Translations under genes and position numbers: made by a program
Source: Pseudomonas sp. MYb118
GTDB taxonomy: Bacteria; Pseudomonadota; Gammaproteobacteria; Pseudomonadales; Pseudomonadaceae
Direction: 5' to 3'
Length of the DNA stretch: 64,000 nt
Assembly: GCF_040947875.1 (NCBI RefSeq)
Contig: NZ_JBFRXN010000002.1
Coordinates: 2,666,001 to 2,730,000, forward strand
Notes under the pieces: generated by a model
What the model saw: only the letters and a program-made list of their open reading frames with translations
The model's database searches: none
Told to the model about the DNA's origin: nothing
Shown: positions 22,676 to 31,409 of the stretch, piece after piece
Layout of the letters: every line of letters begins with the position of its first letter
Position numbering within the stretch: position 1 is the stretch's first letter

Positions 22676-22763
22676 TGTAGGAGCGAGCTTGCTCGCGATG
22701 CCATTTTCAATTCAACATCAATGTTGGAGTCTGAATCGCATCGCGGGCAAGCCCGCTCCTACA
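22676..22763. repeat. REPIN (inverted REP pair), copy 2
   Basis: Left arm TGTAGGAGCGAGCTTGCTCG from 22676 and right arm GGGCAAGCCCGCTCCTACA ending 22763. The arms belong to slightly different REP variants (CGAGCTTGCTCG and GGGCAAGCCC). Lies between hisC and the convergent DUF4198 gene. Confidence 0.92.
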
Positions 22764-22777
22764 GGGGCGCCGCTGAT

Positions 22778-23497
22778 TTATTCGTGATGCGGCTCGCCAA
22801 GGAACGTCAGCGAGCTGAACAGCCCCCGGCTGCTGACATCGGCGCTGTCCTTCACCGGCACTTCCACCTGCGCCGCAATCACATTCAACCCTTCGTTACG
22901 CACCACCACCTGCGCGCGGCCGTCTTTGTCGGTTTCGCTGCTCAAGGTGCTCGGCGCGTTGCGATAGTCGCCGATCAACTTCACCCCGGCGGCCGGTTGG
23001 CCATCCACCAGCACCCGGACCGGTAGCGGATTGCCGGGGCCGACGGTCAGCGGATCGACTTCCGGCAAAATCAGCAGTTTGATCTGATCCAGTTTCGGCA
23101 ACTTCGCCCCGGGCTGGTAAATCGCCAGGCTGTACTTGAAGGTCTGCGTCGACTCGATCGCCCCTGGTACCTTACTGCGCCCTTCGTTGATCCATTTTTT
23201 GTCCGCCGTCTGCGACCACATGCCGTTGTTCAGGGCTACCGCCATCACGGCCGGAGGTTTCAGCGGTTGCAGGCGAGCGTGATCGGCCAGGCGCTGGACC
23301 GTCACCGGGATCATCCTGCCGCTGGCGTCATAGGCCCAGGCGCCGCTGATTTTCTGCGCCTTGAAGGCGTTGTCTTCGGCGCCGTGGCCATAGACCACTT
23401 CGATGTTGCCGCGACGTTGTTCGGTCCACAGGCCGTGGGCCGAGACCTGGGTGGCGAACAGCAGACCGAGCACGGCCAGGGATTTGCGAGGGAGCAT
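22778..23497 (-). CDS. DUF4198-type periplasmic protein paired with a TonB receptor
   Basis: A 239-residue exported protein (signal peptide LAVLGLLFATQVSAHG, cleavage near residue 20) with the layout of DUF4198/NikM-like proteins: an HGLW segment right after the cleavage site and an Ig-like C-terminal half with a carboxypeptidase-regulatory-like repeat (GQPAAGVKLIGDYRNAPSTLSSETDKDGRAQVVVRNEGLNVIAA). These proteins are found beside metal and TonB-dependent uptake genes. It starts 12 bp after the TonB receptor on the same strand, so the two are an operon. Periplasmic handling of a metal or metal chelate is inferred. Confidence 0.78.
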   Translation of the reverse strand: MLPRKSLAVLGLLFATQVSAHGLWTEQRRGNIEVVYGHGAEDNAFKAQKISGAWAYDASGRMIPVTVQRLADHARLQPLKPPAVMAVALNNGMWSQTADKKWINEGRSKVPGAIESTQTFKYSLAIYQPGAKLPKLDQIKLLILPEVDPLTVGPGNPLPVRVLVDGQPAAGVKLIGDYRNAPSTLSSETDKDGRAQVVVRNEGLNVIAAQVEVPVKDSADVSSRGLFSSLTFLGEPHHE

Positions 23498-23509
23498 GGT
23501 GACGTCCTT

Positions 23510-25615
23510 TTACAGTTTGAGGGTCAGGCTGACGGTGAAGTTGCGCGGCTCGCCGGGGTTGACCCAGTAGTTGCTGTACGAGCGCTCGAAGTATTTCTCG
23601 TCGAAAACGTTGTTCAGGTTCAGGCCGACGGTGACGTTGTCGCCGGCCTTGTAGTGGGCCAGCAGGTCCACGGTGTGATACGCCGGCAGTTCGAAATCGC
23701 TACCGGCTTCACCCGAGCGGTCGCCGACATAGGTGAACGCAGCGCCAATGTCCGAACCGCGCAGGTGGCCGTCCTGGAACTCATAGACGCCCAGCAGGCT
23801 GCCACTGCGTTTGGCCACGCCGAGGATGCGGCTGCCGGTGGGGATCACCGCATCGCCCTGGGTCACTTCGGCGTCGATGTAGGCAAACGCGCCGATGAGG
23901 CGTACGGCGTCGGTCACTTGCCCGCTGACTTGCAGGTCGAAACCCCGGCTGCGGGCCTTGCCCATGGCGCGGCTGGTGTCGGTGCCCGGATCGAGGGCGA
24001 GGACGTTTTCCTTGTCGATGTGGAAGAAGGCGAGGGTGCTGCTCAGGCGGTCGTCGAACAGTTGGTTCTTGATCCCCACTTCATAGCCGACGCCTTCTTC
24101 CGGGTCGAAGGATTTGCCACTGGCGTCCAGTCCGTTGTTCGGTTTGAAAGAGGTCGAGGCGTTGGCGAACACGCCGGTCTGCGGGGTCAGTTGGTAGAGC
24201 AGGCCGGTGCGTTGGGTCAGGGCATCGTGGCGCTGGCGGCTGGTGGCCGCACGGCTGTGATCGTCGATGCGCTGGTCGAAATGCTCGAAGCGTGCGCCGA
24301 TCATCCCGCGCAGTTTGTCGGTGAAGATGATCTGGTCCTGCAGGTTCAGCGCGTGGCTTTGGATGTGCTCGAAAAAGTCGGTTCCCGAGCGCGCGCCGTT
24401 GGGTGTGGGCTGGCCGTAGACCGGGTTGTAGATGTCGATAGGGTAGGCACCGCCAGCGACGGTGGTGACGCGCTCATCCTTGCGATAGTTCTCGTACTCG
24501 CTGCCGATCAGCAGTTCGTGCTGCCAACTGCCGAGGTCGAACAGACCGCGCAGTTCCAGTTGCGTGATGCTGTCATGCCAGGTGTTGTCACGTTCGCGGT
24601 AACGGCGGTTGACCGTGTGGCCATCGGCGTTCAGCGCACGCTGCTCGCTGGCGTTGCCCCACAGCTTGCCTTCCTTGTAATGGCTGGCCAGGCGCAACTT
24701 CCAACTGTCGTTCAGATGATGTTCGAGGGCGGCCTGGAGCATGTTGTTGTGGTTGTCGATGTCGCCATCGCCGGGCTCGCCGAGGAAGGTCGAACGCGAG
24801 ACGCCGCTCCAGCGGTTGTTCGGCGCGACGATGCCGCGATCGAACGTCGAGCTGTGGCGGACGAATTCGCTTTCCACCAACAGGTGAGTGTCCGGGTTCA
24901 ACTGCCAACTGAACGAGGGCGCGACGAACACCCGCTGGCTGCCGACGTGATCGCGAAAACTGTGGTTGTCTTCCACCGCGAGGTTGACCCGCGACAGCAC
25001 ATCGCCTTGTTCGTCGAGCGGGGTGTTGACGTCCAGCGCGGTGCGGTAGCGATCCCAACTGCCGGCGCTGGTTTGCAGGGTGGTGAAGGCTTCGGGCTGC
25101 GGTTTCTTGGTGACGATGTTCACCGTACCGCCCGGATCGCCTCGGCCGTAGAGACTGGCAGCCGGGCCCTTGAGCACTTCGATGCGTTCGATGTTGGCCA
25201 CGTCCGGAGTGCTCGGGTAGCCGCGGTTGGCGCTGAAGCCGTCCTTGTAGAACTCCGAGGTGGTGAAGCCGCGCACGCTGTATTCGTAGAGCGTCAGGCC
25301 GCCGAAATCATTTTGTTTGGACACGCCGCCGGCAAAATCCAGGGCGCGTTCGACGCTGGTGCTGCCCAGGTCATCGAGCACTTTGGCCGGCACCACGCTG
25401 ATGGCCTGCGGAATGTCGACGATGGCCGTGTCGGTTTTGGTGGCGCTGGAGGAGCGGGTGGCGCGATAGCCCTTGACCGGCCCGGTGGGGGATTCGTAGT
25501 CGGAAGTGACGCGGATGGCGTCGAGTTCCAGGCTTGGCGGTTCTTCGGCGAACGCGGGTTCGGCCAGCAATCCAAGGGTCAGGCCCAGCAGGGAGGCCCT
25601 TTTTCGAGACGACAT
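23510..25615 (-). CDS. TonB-dependent siderophore receptor
   Basis: Outer-membrane receptor of 701 residues. Signal peptide (SSRKRASLLGLTLGLLAEPAFA), a plug domain (IPQAISVVPAKVLDDLGSTSVERALDFAGGV ... VRGFTTSEFYKDGF ... RIEVLKGPAASLYGRGDPGGTVNIVTKKP) and a 22-strand barrel ending in FTVSLTLKL. Plug and end motifs match the FhuA/FpvA type of ferric-siderophore receptors, but the ligand cannot be read from sequence. A recognisable N-terminal signalling domain is absent, so no FecR/ECF control is expected. The ATG at 25615 is preferred over a TTG at 25630. A Fur-like sequence lies upstream. Confidence 0.9.
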   Translation of the reverse strand: MSSRKRASLLGLTLGLLAEPAFAEEPPSLELDAIRVTSDYESPTGPVKGYRATRSSSATKTDTAIVDIPQAISVVPAKVLDDLGSTSVERALDFAGGVSKQNDFGGLTLYEYSVRGFTTSEFYKDGFSANRGYPSTPDVANIERIEVLKGPAASLYGRGDPGGTVNIVTKKPQPEAFTTLQTSAGSWDRYRTALDVNTPLDEQGDVLSRVNLAVEDNHSFRDHVGSQRVFVAPSFSWQLNPDTHLLVESEFVRHSSTFDRGIVAPNNRWSGVSRSTFLGEPGDGDIDNHNNMLQAALEHHLNDSWKLRLASHYKEGKLWGNASEQRALNADGHTVNRRYRERDNTWHDSITQLELRGLFDLGSWQHELLIGSEYENYRKDERVTTVAGGAYPIDIYNPVYGQPTPNGARSGTDFFEHIQSHALNLQDQIIFTDKLRGMIGARFEHFDQRIDDHSRAATSRQRHDALTQRTGLLYQLTPQTGVFANASTSFKPNNGLDASGKSFDPEEGVGYEVGIKNQLFDDRLSSTLAFFHIDKENVLALDPGTDTSRAMGKARSRGFDLQVSGQVTDAVRLIGAFAYIDAEVTQGDAVIPTGSRILGVAKRSGSLLGVYEFQDGHLRGSDIGAAFTYVGDRSGEAGSDFELPAYHTVDLLAHYKAGDNVTVGLNLNNVFDEKYFERSYSNYWVNPGEPRNFTVSLTLKL

Positions 25616-25647
25616 GTTATGTTGTTCCAATTGCGAGAATTGAAATA

Positions 25648-25675
25648 ATATAACATGCCTAATGAGAATTTCTTC
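25648..25675. promoter_or_regulatory. Candidate Fur box upstream of the TonB receptor
   Basis: AATATAACATGCCTAATGAG and the adjacent AATTTCTT contain the AATGAGAAT half-site common in Pseudomonas Fur boxes, in an AT-rich patch 35-60 bp before the receptor start. It is an eye match to the consensus and was not scored. Confidence 0.55.
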
Positions 25676-25702
25676 CAGTAGCGTGTATGACTCGCGACTG
25701 GC

Positions 25703-26863
25703 TTAGTTCTCTTCTTTTTCTTTCATGGGCGCCGGCGGTGGACGCAAGCCGATTTCGGCGGTGAGCTTGAGCTCCTTGCCGTTGCGCATCACCTGGATGG
25801 TGACCTTGTCGGTCGGCTTGATCCGCGCCACCTGGTTCATCGAGCGACGGCCGTCACCGGCCGGTTCGCCGTCAATGGTCAGGATCACGTCGCCCAATTG
25901 CAGGCCGGCTTTTTGCGCCGGGCCGTCGCGGAAAATCCCGGCGACCACGATGCCCGGACGGCCCGACAGGCCAAACGACTCTGCCAGCTCCTGGGTCAGC
26001 GGCTGAACTTCGATCCCCAGCCAGCCACGAATCACCTGGCCGTGTTCGATGATCGACTTCATCACTTCCATCGCCAGTTTCACCGGAATGGCGAAGCCGA
26101 TGCCCTGCGAGCCGCCGGACTTGGAGAAGATCGCCGTGTTGATGCCGGTCAGGTTGCCATTGGCATCCACCAGTGCACCGCCGGAGTTGCCCGGGTTGAT
26201 CGCCGCGTCGGTCTGGATGAAGTCTTCGTAGTTGTTCAGGCCCAGTTGATTGCGGCCGGTGGCGCTGATGATGCCCATGGTCACGGTCTGGCCAACGCCG
26301 AACGGGTTGCCGATGGCCAGCGCGACGTCGCCGATGCGGATGTTGTCGGAGCGGCCGACGGTGATCGAAGGCAGGTTCTTCAGGTCGATCTTCAATACGG
26401 CGAGGTCCGTTTCCGGGTCGCTGCCGATCACGCGCGCCAGGGTTTCACGGCCATCCTTGAGGGCGACGACAATCTGGTCGGCGCCGCTGGTCACGTGGTT
26501 GTTGGTCAGCAAGTAGCCTTCCGGGCTCATGATCACGCCGGAGCCGAGGCTCGATTCCATGCGCCGCTGCTTGGGCGAGTTGTCGCCGAAGAAACGGCGG
26601 AACTGCGGGTCCTCGAACAACGGGTGATTCGGTTTGTTGACGACCTTGGTGGTGTACAGGTTGACCACCGACGGTGCGGCGATGGTCACGGCGTCGGCGT
26701 AGGACACCGGGCCCTGTTGCACGGCGGTGGTTTGCGGGGCTTGCTGCAGGTTGACGTCGAGGCTCGGCAGGCCGACCCACTCCGGGTAACGCTGGATAAT
26801 CAACAGAGCGATAAGCACGCCAGCCAACAACGGCCAGCCGGAAAAACGCAGCGCCTTGAGCAT
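25703..26863 (-). CDS. algW: Periplasmic serine protease AlgW (DegS-like)
   Basis: Cleaves the anti-sigma factor MucA at site 1 when misfolded outer-membrane proteins are sensed, releasing AlgU for envelope stress and alginate genes. 386 residues: one N-terminal membrane anchor (about 7-24), a trypsin-like domain with the triad H123, D153 and S227 (NNHVTSG, ETDLAVLKID, NPGNSGGAL), and a single PDZ domain (about 262-370). Position next to hisC-hisD in P. aeruginosa agrees, though here the TonB/DUF4198 pair lies between. Confidence 0.95.
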   Translation of the reverse strand: MLKALRFSGWPLLAGVLIALLIIQRYPEWVGLPSLDVNLQQAPQTTAVQQGPVSYADAVTIAAPSVVNLYTTKVVNKPNHPLFEDPQFRRFFGDNSPKQRRMESSLGSGVIMSPEGYLLTNNHVTSGADQIVVALKDGRETLARVIGSDPETDLAVLKIDLKNLPSITVGRSDNIRIGDVALAIGNPFGVGQTVTMGIISATGRNQLGLNNYEDFIQTDAAINPGNSGGALVDANGNLTGINTAIFSKSGGSQGIGFAIPVKLAMEVMKSIIEHGQVIRGWLGIEVQPLTQELAESFGLSGRPGIVVAGIFRDGPAQKAGLQLGDVILTIDGEPAGDGRRSMNQVARIKPTDKVTIQVMRNGKELKLTAEIGLRPPPAPMKEKEEN

Positions 26864-26965
26864 TAAGCACGTCCTGAGAGTTTGCAGGCGGCATGAGACC
26901 GCCGATAATGTCGCGCATTATACGAGGCCGCGCGCGCCTCTGAACGGGATATTTAGGAGTCTTTT

Positions 26966-27724
26966 ATGGCCGTCGCCCTGAGCACACTCGTCGAAGAAGC
27001 CGACCGTTATCTGAACAGCGCCAGAATCGCCGATTATTGCCCCAACGGGTTACAGGTCGAAGGTCGCCCGCAGGTGATGCGCATCGTCAGTGGCGTCACC
27101 GCCAGCCAGGCGCTGCTGGACGCCGCCGTCGAGGCGCAGGCCGATCTGGTGCTGGTGCATCACGGTTATTTCTGGAAGGGCGAGAACCCGTGCATCACCG
27201 GCATGAAGCAGCGCCGCTTGAAAACCCTGCTCAAGCACGACATCAGCCTGCTGTCCTACCACCTGCCATTGGACCTGCATCCGGAGGTCGGCAATAACGT
27301 GCAGCTTGCTCGGCAGCTGGACATAACGGTCGAAGGGCCGCTCGATCCGGACAACCTGAAAGTGGTGGGGCTGGTGGGCTCCCTGAGCGAGCCGGCGACA
27401 CCCCGGGACTTCGCTCGCCGTGTGCAGGAAGTCATGGGCCGTGAGCCGCTGTTGATCGAAGGCAGCGAGATGATTCGTCGGGTCGGCTGGTGCACCGGTG
27501 GCGGCCAGGGGTATATCGACCAGGCCGTGCTGGCCGGCGTCGACCTGTATCTCAGTGGCGAAGCGTCGGAGCAGACTTTCCACAGTGCTCGCGAAAACGG
27601 CATCAGCTTTATCGCCGCCGGGCACCATGCCACCGAGCGCTATGGGGTGCAGGCGCTGGGTGATTATCTGGCTCGTCGGTTTGCCCTTGAGCACATCTTT
27701 ATTGATTGTCCGAATCCGATCTGA
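26966..27724 (+). CDS. Nif3-like dinuclear metal center protein
   Basis: A 252-residue member of the YbgI/Nif3 family, toroidal hexamers with a two-metal site. Metal-ligand candidates are the histidines in LVLVHHGYFWKG (near 65), SYHLPLDLH (near 97) and FIAAGHHATERYG (near 212). GTP cyclohydrolase I type 2-like activity has been proposed for the family, but the role in bacteria is unsettled. Divergent from algW with about 100 bp between starts. Confidence 0.93.
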   Translation: MAVALSTLVEEADRYLNSARIADYCPNGLQVEGRPQVMRIVSGVTASQALLDAAVEAQADLVLVHHGYFWKGENPCITGMKQRRLKTLLKHDISLLSYHLPLDLHPEVGNNVQLARQLDITVEGPLDPDNLKVVGLVGSLSEPATPRDFARRVQEVMGREPLLIEGSEMIRRVGWCTGGGQGYIDQAVLAGVDLYLSGEASEQTFHSARENGISFIAAGHHATERYGVQALGDYLARRFALEHIFIDCPNPI

Positions 27725-27750
27725 CAGTCAGATCGCTTCAATTTCAATAC

Positions 27751-27840
27751 TGTGGGAGCGAGCCTGCTCGCGATAGCGGTGTGTCAGGTGTTGATGCTGC
27801 TGGATGTGCCGGCCCTTTCGCGAGCAAGCCCGCTCCCACA
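27751..27840. repeat. REPIN (inverted REP pair), copy 3
   Basis: Left arm TGTGGGAGCGAGCCTGCTCG at 27751, right arm GCAAGCCCGCTCCCACA ending 27840. The spacer reads GTCAGGTGTTGATGCTGCTG then GATGTGCCGGCCCT, close to the spacer of copy 4 at 28179-28268, so the two are related copies. Confidence 0.92.
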
Positions 27841-27856
27841 GGTATGGTGGTGTTCG

Positions 27857-27882
27857 TGTGGGAGCGAGCTTGCCCGCGATGG
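27857..27882. repeat. Single REP sequence
   Basis: TGTGGGAGCGAGCTTGCCCG followed by CGATGG, a lone REP with no inverted partner of its own, 16 bp after REPIN copy 3 and at the left edge of the structured repeat. Confidence 0.85.
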
Positions 27883-27899
27883 CGGCCTTCCGGTGTACA

Positions 27900-28170
27900 T
27901 ATCCATTTCTGCGGGAACGGCCGCTTTTTGGTTCCGCCTTTACGGCGGGTGACTTTGGGCGCCAAAGTCACCAAAACGCTCGGCCCCTGACGTACGGCCC
28001 TTCGCTGGCGCTCAGGGTTCCCTCGCTCCGGTCCTGCTCCGTGGGCGCGCCGCCATCGGCCATCCTTGGCCGAGGGCGGCTAACCCGGCATCCATGCCGG
28101 GTTGCCCACTGCGCAGAACCTCCACTCGGCCTTCCGACGGGGCAATCTGCGGCGCCTATGAGATCGCTGT
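27900..28170. repeat. Hairpin-rich noncoding element, probable dispersed repeat
   Basis: About 270 bp without a credible gene. It contains several near-perfect inverted repeats: CCGCC/GGCGG (27934-27948), GGTGACTTTGG/CCAAAGTCACC type arms (27948-27972), TCGGCCA/TGGCCGA (28056-28073) and AACCCGGCAT/ATGCCGGGTT (28082-28103). The opening GGTTCCGCCTTTACGGCGGG and the following GTGACTTTGG core look like a larger intergenic repeat that I recall from several Pseudomonas genomes. It is enclosed by two related REPINs. Frames open across it show no protein-like composition. Confidence 0.6.
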
Positions 28171-28178
28171 TCTGTTTC

Positions 28179-28268
28179 TGTAGGAGCGAGCATGCTCGCG
28201 ATGGCGGTAGGTCAGGCGCTGATGATGCTGGATGTGGCGGCCCTATCGCGAGCAAGCTCGCTCCTACA
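28179..28268. repeat. REPIN (inverted REP pair), copy 4
   Basis: Left arm TGTAGGAGCGAGCATGCTCG at 28179, right arm AAGCTCGCTCCTACA ending 28268. The left hairpin tip carries CAT in place of CTT. The spacer (GTCAGGCGCTGATGATGCTG then GATGTGGCGGCCCT) closely matches that of copy 3. Confidence 0.92.
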
Positions 28269-28296
28269 GGAATTGGGTCTTACCGCCCAAACGAGG

Positions 28297-28314
28297 GGGT
28301 ATATTCATATACCC
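28297..28314. promoter_or_regulatory. 18-bp palindrome upstream of cysD
   Basis: GGGTATATTCATATACCC has perfect 8-bp arms around a TC centre and lies about 105 bp before the cysD start, just inside the REPIN edge. Symmetry and position suggest an operator for a dimeric regulator or a promoter-proximal hairpin. It does not look like the loosely conserved CysB site, so the cognate factor is unknown. Confidence 0.5.
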
Positions 28315-28417
28315 TTTCGATCTAGCTGGCGTCCTGATTAGAAGAGGTCGCTGTGCTAGGATTCCTCGCTCGAACACGGCCCGCTGGCCGTTCATAAGAA
28401 AGTTTTCGTGAGTAGCC

Positions 28418-29335
28418 ATGGTCGACAAACTGACGCATCTGAAACAGCTGGAGGCGGAAAGCATCCACATCATCCGCGAGGTGGCCGCCGAGTTCGACAA
28501 CCCGGTGATGCTGTACTCCATCGGTAAAGACTCCGCCGTGATGCTGCACCTGGCACGCAAGGCATTTTTCCCCGGCAAGCTGCCGTTCCCGGTGATGCAC
28601 GTCGACACTCGCTGGAAATTCCAGGAGATGTACGCCTTCCGCGACAAGATGGTGGCCGACCTGGGCCTGGACCTGATCACCCACATCAACCCCGATGGTG
28701 TGGCGCAGAACATCAACCCGTTCACCCACGGCAGCGCCAAGCACACCGACATCATGAAGACCGAAGGCCTCAAGCAGGCGTTGGACAAGCATGGTTTCGA
28801 TGCCGCCTTCGGTGGTGCGCGCCGCGACGAAGAGAAGTCCCGCGCCAAGGAGCGCGTGTACTCGTTCCGCGACAGCAAGCACCGCTGGGACCCGAAAAAC
28901 CAGCGTCCGGAGCTGTGGAACGTCTACAACGGCAAGGTCAACAAGGGCGAGTCGATCCGTGTTTTCCCGCTGTCGAACTGGACCGAGCTGGACATCTGGC
29001 AATACATCTACCTCGAAGGCATCCCGATCGTGCCGCTGTACTTCGCCGCCGAGCGTGAAGTCATCGAGAAGAACGGCACCCTGATCATGATCGACGACGA
29101 GCGCATCCTTGAGCACCTGAGCGAGGAAGACAAAGCACGCATCGTCAAAAAGAAAGTGCGATTCCGTACCCTTGGCTGCTACCCGTTGACGGGCGCGGTG
29201 GAGTCCGAGGCCGAAAGCCTGACGGACATCATTCAGGAAATGCTCCTGACGCGAACTTCCGAGCGCCAGGGCCGTGTCATCGACCACGATGGCGCAGGCT
29301 CGATGGAAGACAAAAAACGTCAAGGTTATTTCTAA
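28418..29335 (+). CDS. cysD: Sulfate adenylyltransferase small subunit CysD
   Basis: With CysN it forms ATP sulfurylase, making adenosine 5'-phosphosulfate from sulfate and ATP. 305 residues of the PAPS-reductase/ATP-PPase fold; the PP-motif is [18 protein letters not shown] (residues about 33-50), with the family [21 protein letters not shown] segment near 130. It precedes cysNC by 9 bp in one operon. Confidence 0.98.
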   Translation: MVDKLTHLKQLEAESIHIIREVAAEFDNPVMLYSIGKDSAVMLHLARKAFFPGKLPFPVMHVDTRWKFQEMYAFRDKMVADLGLDLITHINPDGVAQNINPFTHGSAKHTDIMKTEGLKQALDKHGFDAAFGGARRDEEKSRAKERVYSFRDSKHRWDPKNQRPELWNVYNGKVNKGESIRVFPLSNWTELDIWQYIYLEGIPIVPLYFAAEREVIEKNGTLIMIDDERILEHLSEEDKARIVKKKVRFRTLGCYPLTGAVESEAESLTDIIQEMLLTRTSERQGRVIDHDGAGSMEDKKRQGYF

Positions 29336-29344
29336 GGGGCTGTC

Positions 29345-31243
29345 ATGTCGCATCAATCTGATTTGATCAGCGAGGACATCCTCGCCTACCTGGGCCAGCA
29401 CGAACGTAAAGAGCTGCTGCGCTTTCTGACCTGCGGTAACGTCGATGACGGCAAGAGCACCCTGATCGGGCGCCTGCTGCACGACTCCAAGATGATCTAC
29501 GAAGATCACCTGGAAGCGATCACCCGCGACTCGAAAAAAGTCGGCACCACCGGCGAAGACATTGATCTGGCGTTGCTGGTCGACGGCCTGCAGGCCGAGC
29601 GTGAGCAGGGCATCACCATCGACGTTGCCTACCGCTATTTCTCCACGGCCAAGCGCAAGTTCATCATTGCCGACACTCCGGGCCATGAGCAGTACACCCG
29701 CAACATGGCCACCGGTGCGTCCACCTGTGACCTGGCGATCATCCTGGTCGACGCCCGTTACGGCGTGCAGACCCAGACCCGCCGCCACAGCTTCATCGCC
29801 TCCTTGCTGGGCATCAAGCACATCGTCGTCGCCATCAACAAGATGGACCTCAAGGGTTTCGACCAGGACGTGTTCGAGTCGATCAAGGCCGACTACCTGA
29901 AGTTCGCCGAGGGCCTGAAACTGCAGCCGACCAGCCTGCACTTCGTGCCGATGTCTGCCCTCAAGGGCGACAACGTGGTGAACAAGTCCGAGCGCTCGCC
30001 GTGGTACACCGGCCAGTCGCTGATGGAAATTCTCGAGACCGTGGAAGTGGCGGGCGATCGCAACTTCACCGACCTGCGTTTCCCGGTGCAGTACGTCAAC
30101 CGTCCGAACCTGAACTTCCGCGGTTTCGCCGGCACCCTGGCCAGTGGCATCGTCAAGAAAGGCGACGAAGTCGTGGTGTTGCCATCGGGCAAGAGCAGCC
30201 GCGTGAAGTCCATCGTCACCTTCGAAGGTGAGCTGGAGCACGCCGGTCCAGGCCAGGCGGTCACCCTGACCATGGAAGACGAAATCGACATCTCCCGTGG
30301 CGACCTGCTGGTGCACGCCGACAACGTCCCACCGGTGACCGACAGCTTCGAAGCGATGCTGGTGTGGATGGCTGAAGAGCCGATGCTGCCGGGCAAGAAA
30401 TACGACATCAAGCGCGCCACCAGTTACGTGCCGGGCTCCATCGCCAGCATCGTCAACAAGGTCGACGTAAACACCCTGGAAGAAGGTTCGGCCAGCGCGT
30501 TGCAACTGAACGAAATCGGCAAGGTGAAGATCGCGCTCGATGCGCCGATTGCCCTCGACGGTTACGACAGCAACCGCACCACCGGCGCCTTCATCGTCAT
30601 TGACCGCTTGACCAACGGCACCGTTGGCGCGGGCATGATCGTCGCGCAACCCTTGGCGCATGGCACCAGCACCCACCACGGCAAGCTGGCCCACGTGGCC
30701 ACCGAAGAGCGTGCACAGCGCTTCGGCCAGCAGCCGGCCACCGTGCTGTTCAGCGGTCTGTCGGGCGCGGGCAAGAGCACCCTGGCCTACGCGGTCGAGC
30801 GCAAGCTGTTCGACCTCGGTCGTGCGGTGTTCGTCCTCGATGGCCAGAACCTGCGTCATGACCTGAACAAGGGCCTGCCACAGGATCGCGCCGGGCGTAC
30901 CGAGAACTGGCGGCGTGCCGCGCACGTGGCGCGTCAGTTCAACGAAGCCGGCCTGCTGACCCTGGCCGCGTTCGTCGCACCGAGTGCCGAAGGTCGCGAG
31001 CAGGCCAAGGACCTGATCGGCAAGGAGCGTCTGCTGACGGTCTACGTCCAGGCCTCGCCAGCGGTGTGCGCGGAGCGTGACCCGCAAGGCTTGTACGCTG
31101 CCGGAGGGGACAACATCCCGGGTGAGTCCTTCCCGTACGATGTGCCGCTGGATGCCGATCTGGTGATCGACACCCAGTCCGTGTCGCTGGAAGAGGGCGT
31201 CAAGCAAGTGCTGGACCTGCTGCGCAAGCACGGGGCGATCTAG
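29345..31243 (+). CDS. cysNC: Fused sulfate adenylyltransferase GTPase and APS kinase CysNC
   Basis: The 632-residue protein joins two steps of sulfate activation. The N-terminal CysN half is an EF-Tu-like GTPase (GNVDDGKST at 31-39, [16 protein letters not shown]) that drives APS formation with CysD. The C-terminal CysC half is APS kinase with its own P-loop GLSGAGKST at 471-479 and [16 protein letters not shown], making PAPS. The fusion is normal in pseudomonads. A strong terminator follows. Confidence 0.98.
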   Translation: MSHQSDLISEDILAYLGQHERKELLRFLTCGNVDDGKSTLIGRLLHDSKMIYEDHLEAITRDSKKVGTTGEDIDLALLVDGLQAEREQGITIDVAYRYFSTAKRKFIIADTPGHEQYTRNMATGASTCDLAIILVDARYGVQTQTRRHSFIASLLGIKHIVVAINKMDLKGFDQDVFESIKADYLKFAEGLKLQPTSLHFVPMSALKGDNVVNKSERSPWYTGQSLMEILETVEVAGDRNFTDLRFPVQYVNRPNLNFRGFAGTLASGIVKKGDEVVVLPSGKSSRVKSIVTFEGELEHAGPGQAVTLTMEDEIDISRGDLLVHADNVPPVTDSFEAMLVWMAEEPMLPGKKYDIKRATSYVPGSIASIVNKVDVNTLEEGSASALQLNEIGKVKIALDAPIALDGYDSNRTTGAFIVIDRLTNGTVGAGMIVAQPLAHGTSTHHGKLAHVATEERAQRFGQQPATVLFSGLSGAGKSTLAYAVERKLFDLGRAVFVLDGQNLRHDLNKGLPQDRAGRTENWRRAAHVARQFNEAGLLTLAAFVAPSAEGREQAKDLIGKERLLTVYVQASPAVCAERDPQGLYAAGGDNIPGESFPYDVPLDADLVIDTQSVSLEEGVKQVLDLLRKHGAI

Positions 31244-31257
31244 GCCCTCGCGGTCAA

Positions 31258-31297
31258 ATAAAAACCCGCCGGTGAGTGATCATCGGCGGGTTTTTTT
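31258..31297 (+). terminator. Rho-independent terminator after cysNC
   Basis: Arms AAAAACCCGCCG and CGGCGGGTTTTT around the loop GTGAGTGATCAT, running into a run of seven T. It ends the cysD-cysNC transcript. Confidence 0.92.
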
Positions 31298-31313
31298 GTG
31301 CCCTTGATATGGC

Positions 31314-31387
31314 TATCGCGAGCAAGCTCGCTCCTACAGGGTGTAGCGGTGCGCACGAACCCCTGTAGGAGCGGGCTTGCCCGCGAT
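31314..31387. repeat. REP pair in back-to-back orientation
   Basis: ATCGCGAGCAAGCTCGCTCC (31314 on) ends at TACA 31337, and TGTAGGAGCGGGCTTGCCCG starts at 31364. The two REPs point away from each other, the opposite order to the REPINs elsewhere, as if two REPINs had lost their outer arms. Lies between the cysNC terminator and the convergent acyltransferase. Confidence 0.88.
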
Positions 31388-31409
31388 GAGGCCAGACCAG
31401 ACAACCCCA

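Noticed and set aside
23267..25648. A 793-codon plus-strand frame over the TonB receptor
   Set aside because: It is the mirror of the receptor gene. The real gene on the minus strand has plug, barrel and signal peptide.
27804..28325. A 173-codon frame across the structured repeat and REPIN 4
   Set aside because: It runs through REP arms and hairpins, with arginine/serine-rich composition; not a gene.
28322..31231. A 969-codon open frame on the minus strand across cysD-cysNC
   Set aside because: It is fully antisense to two well-identified enzymes, and its product is rich in H, V, G, Q and D as expected for the shadow of GC-rich codons. No motif or ribosome site supports it.
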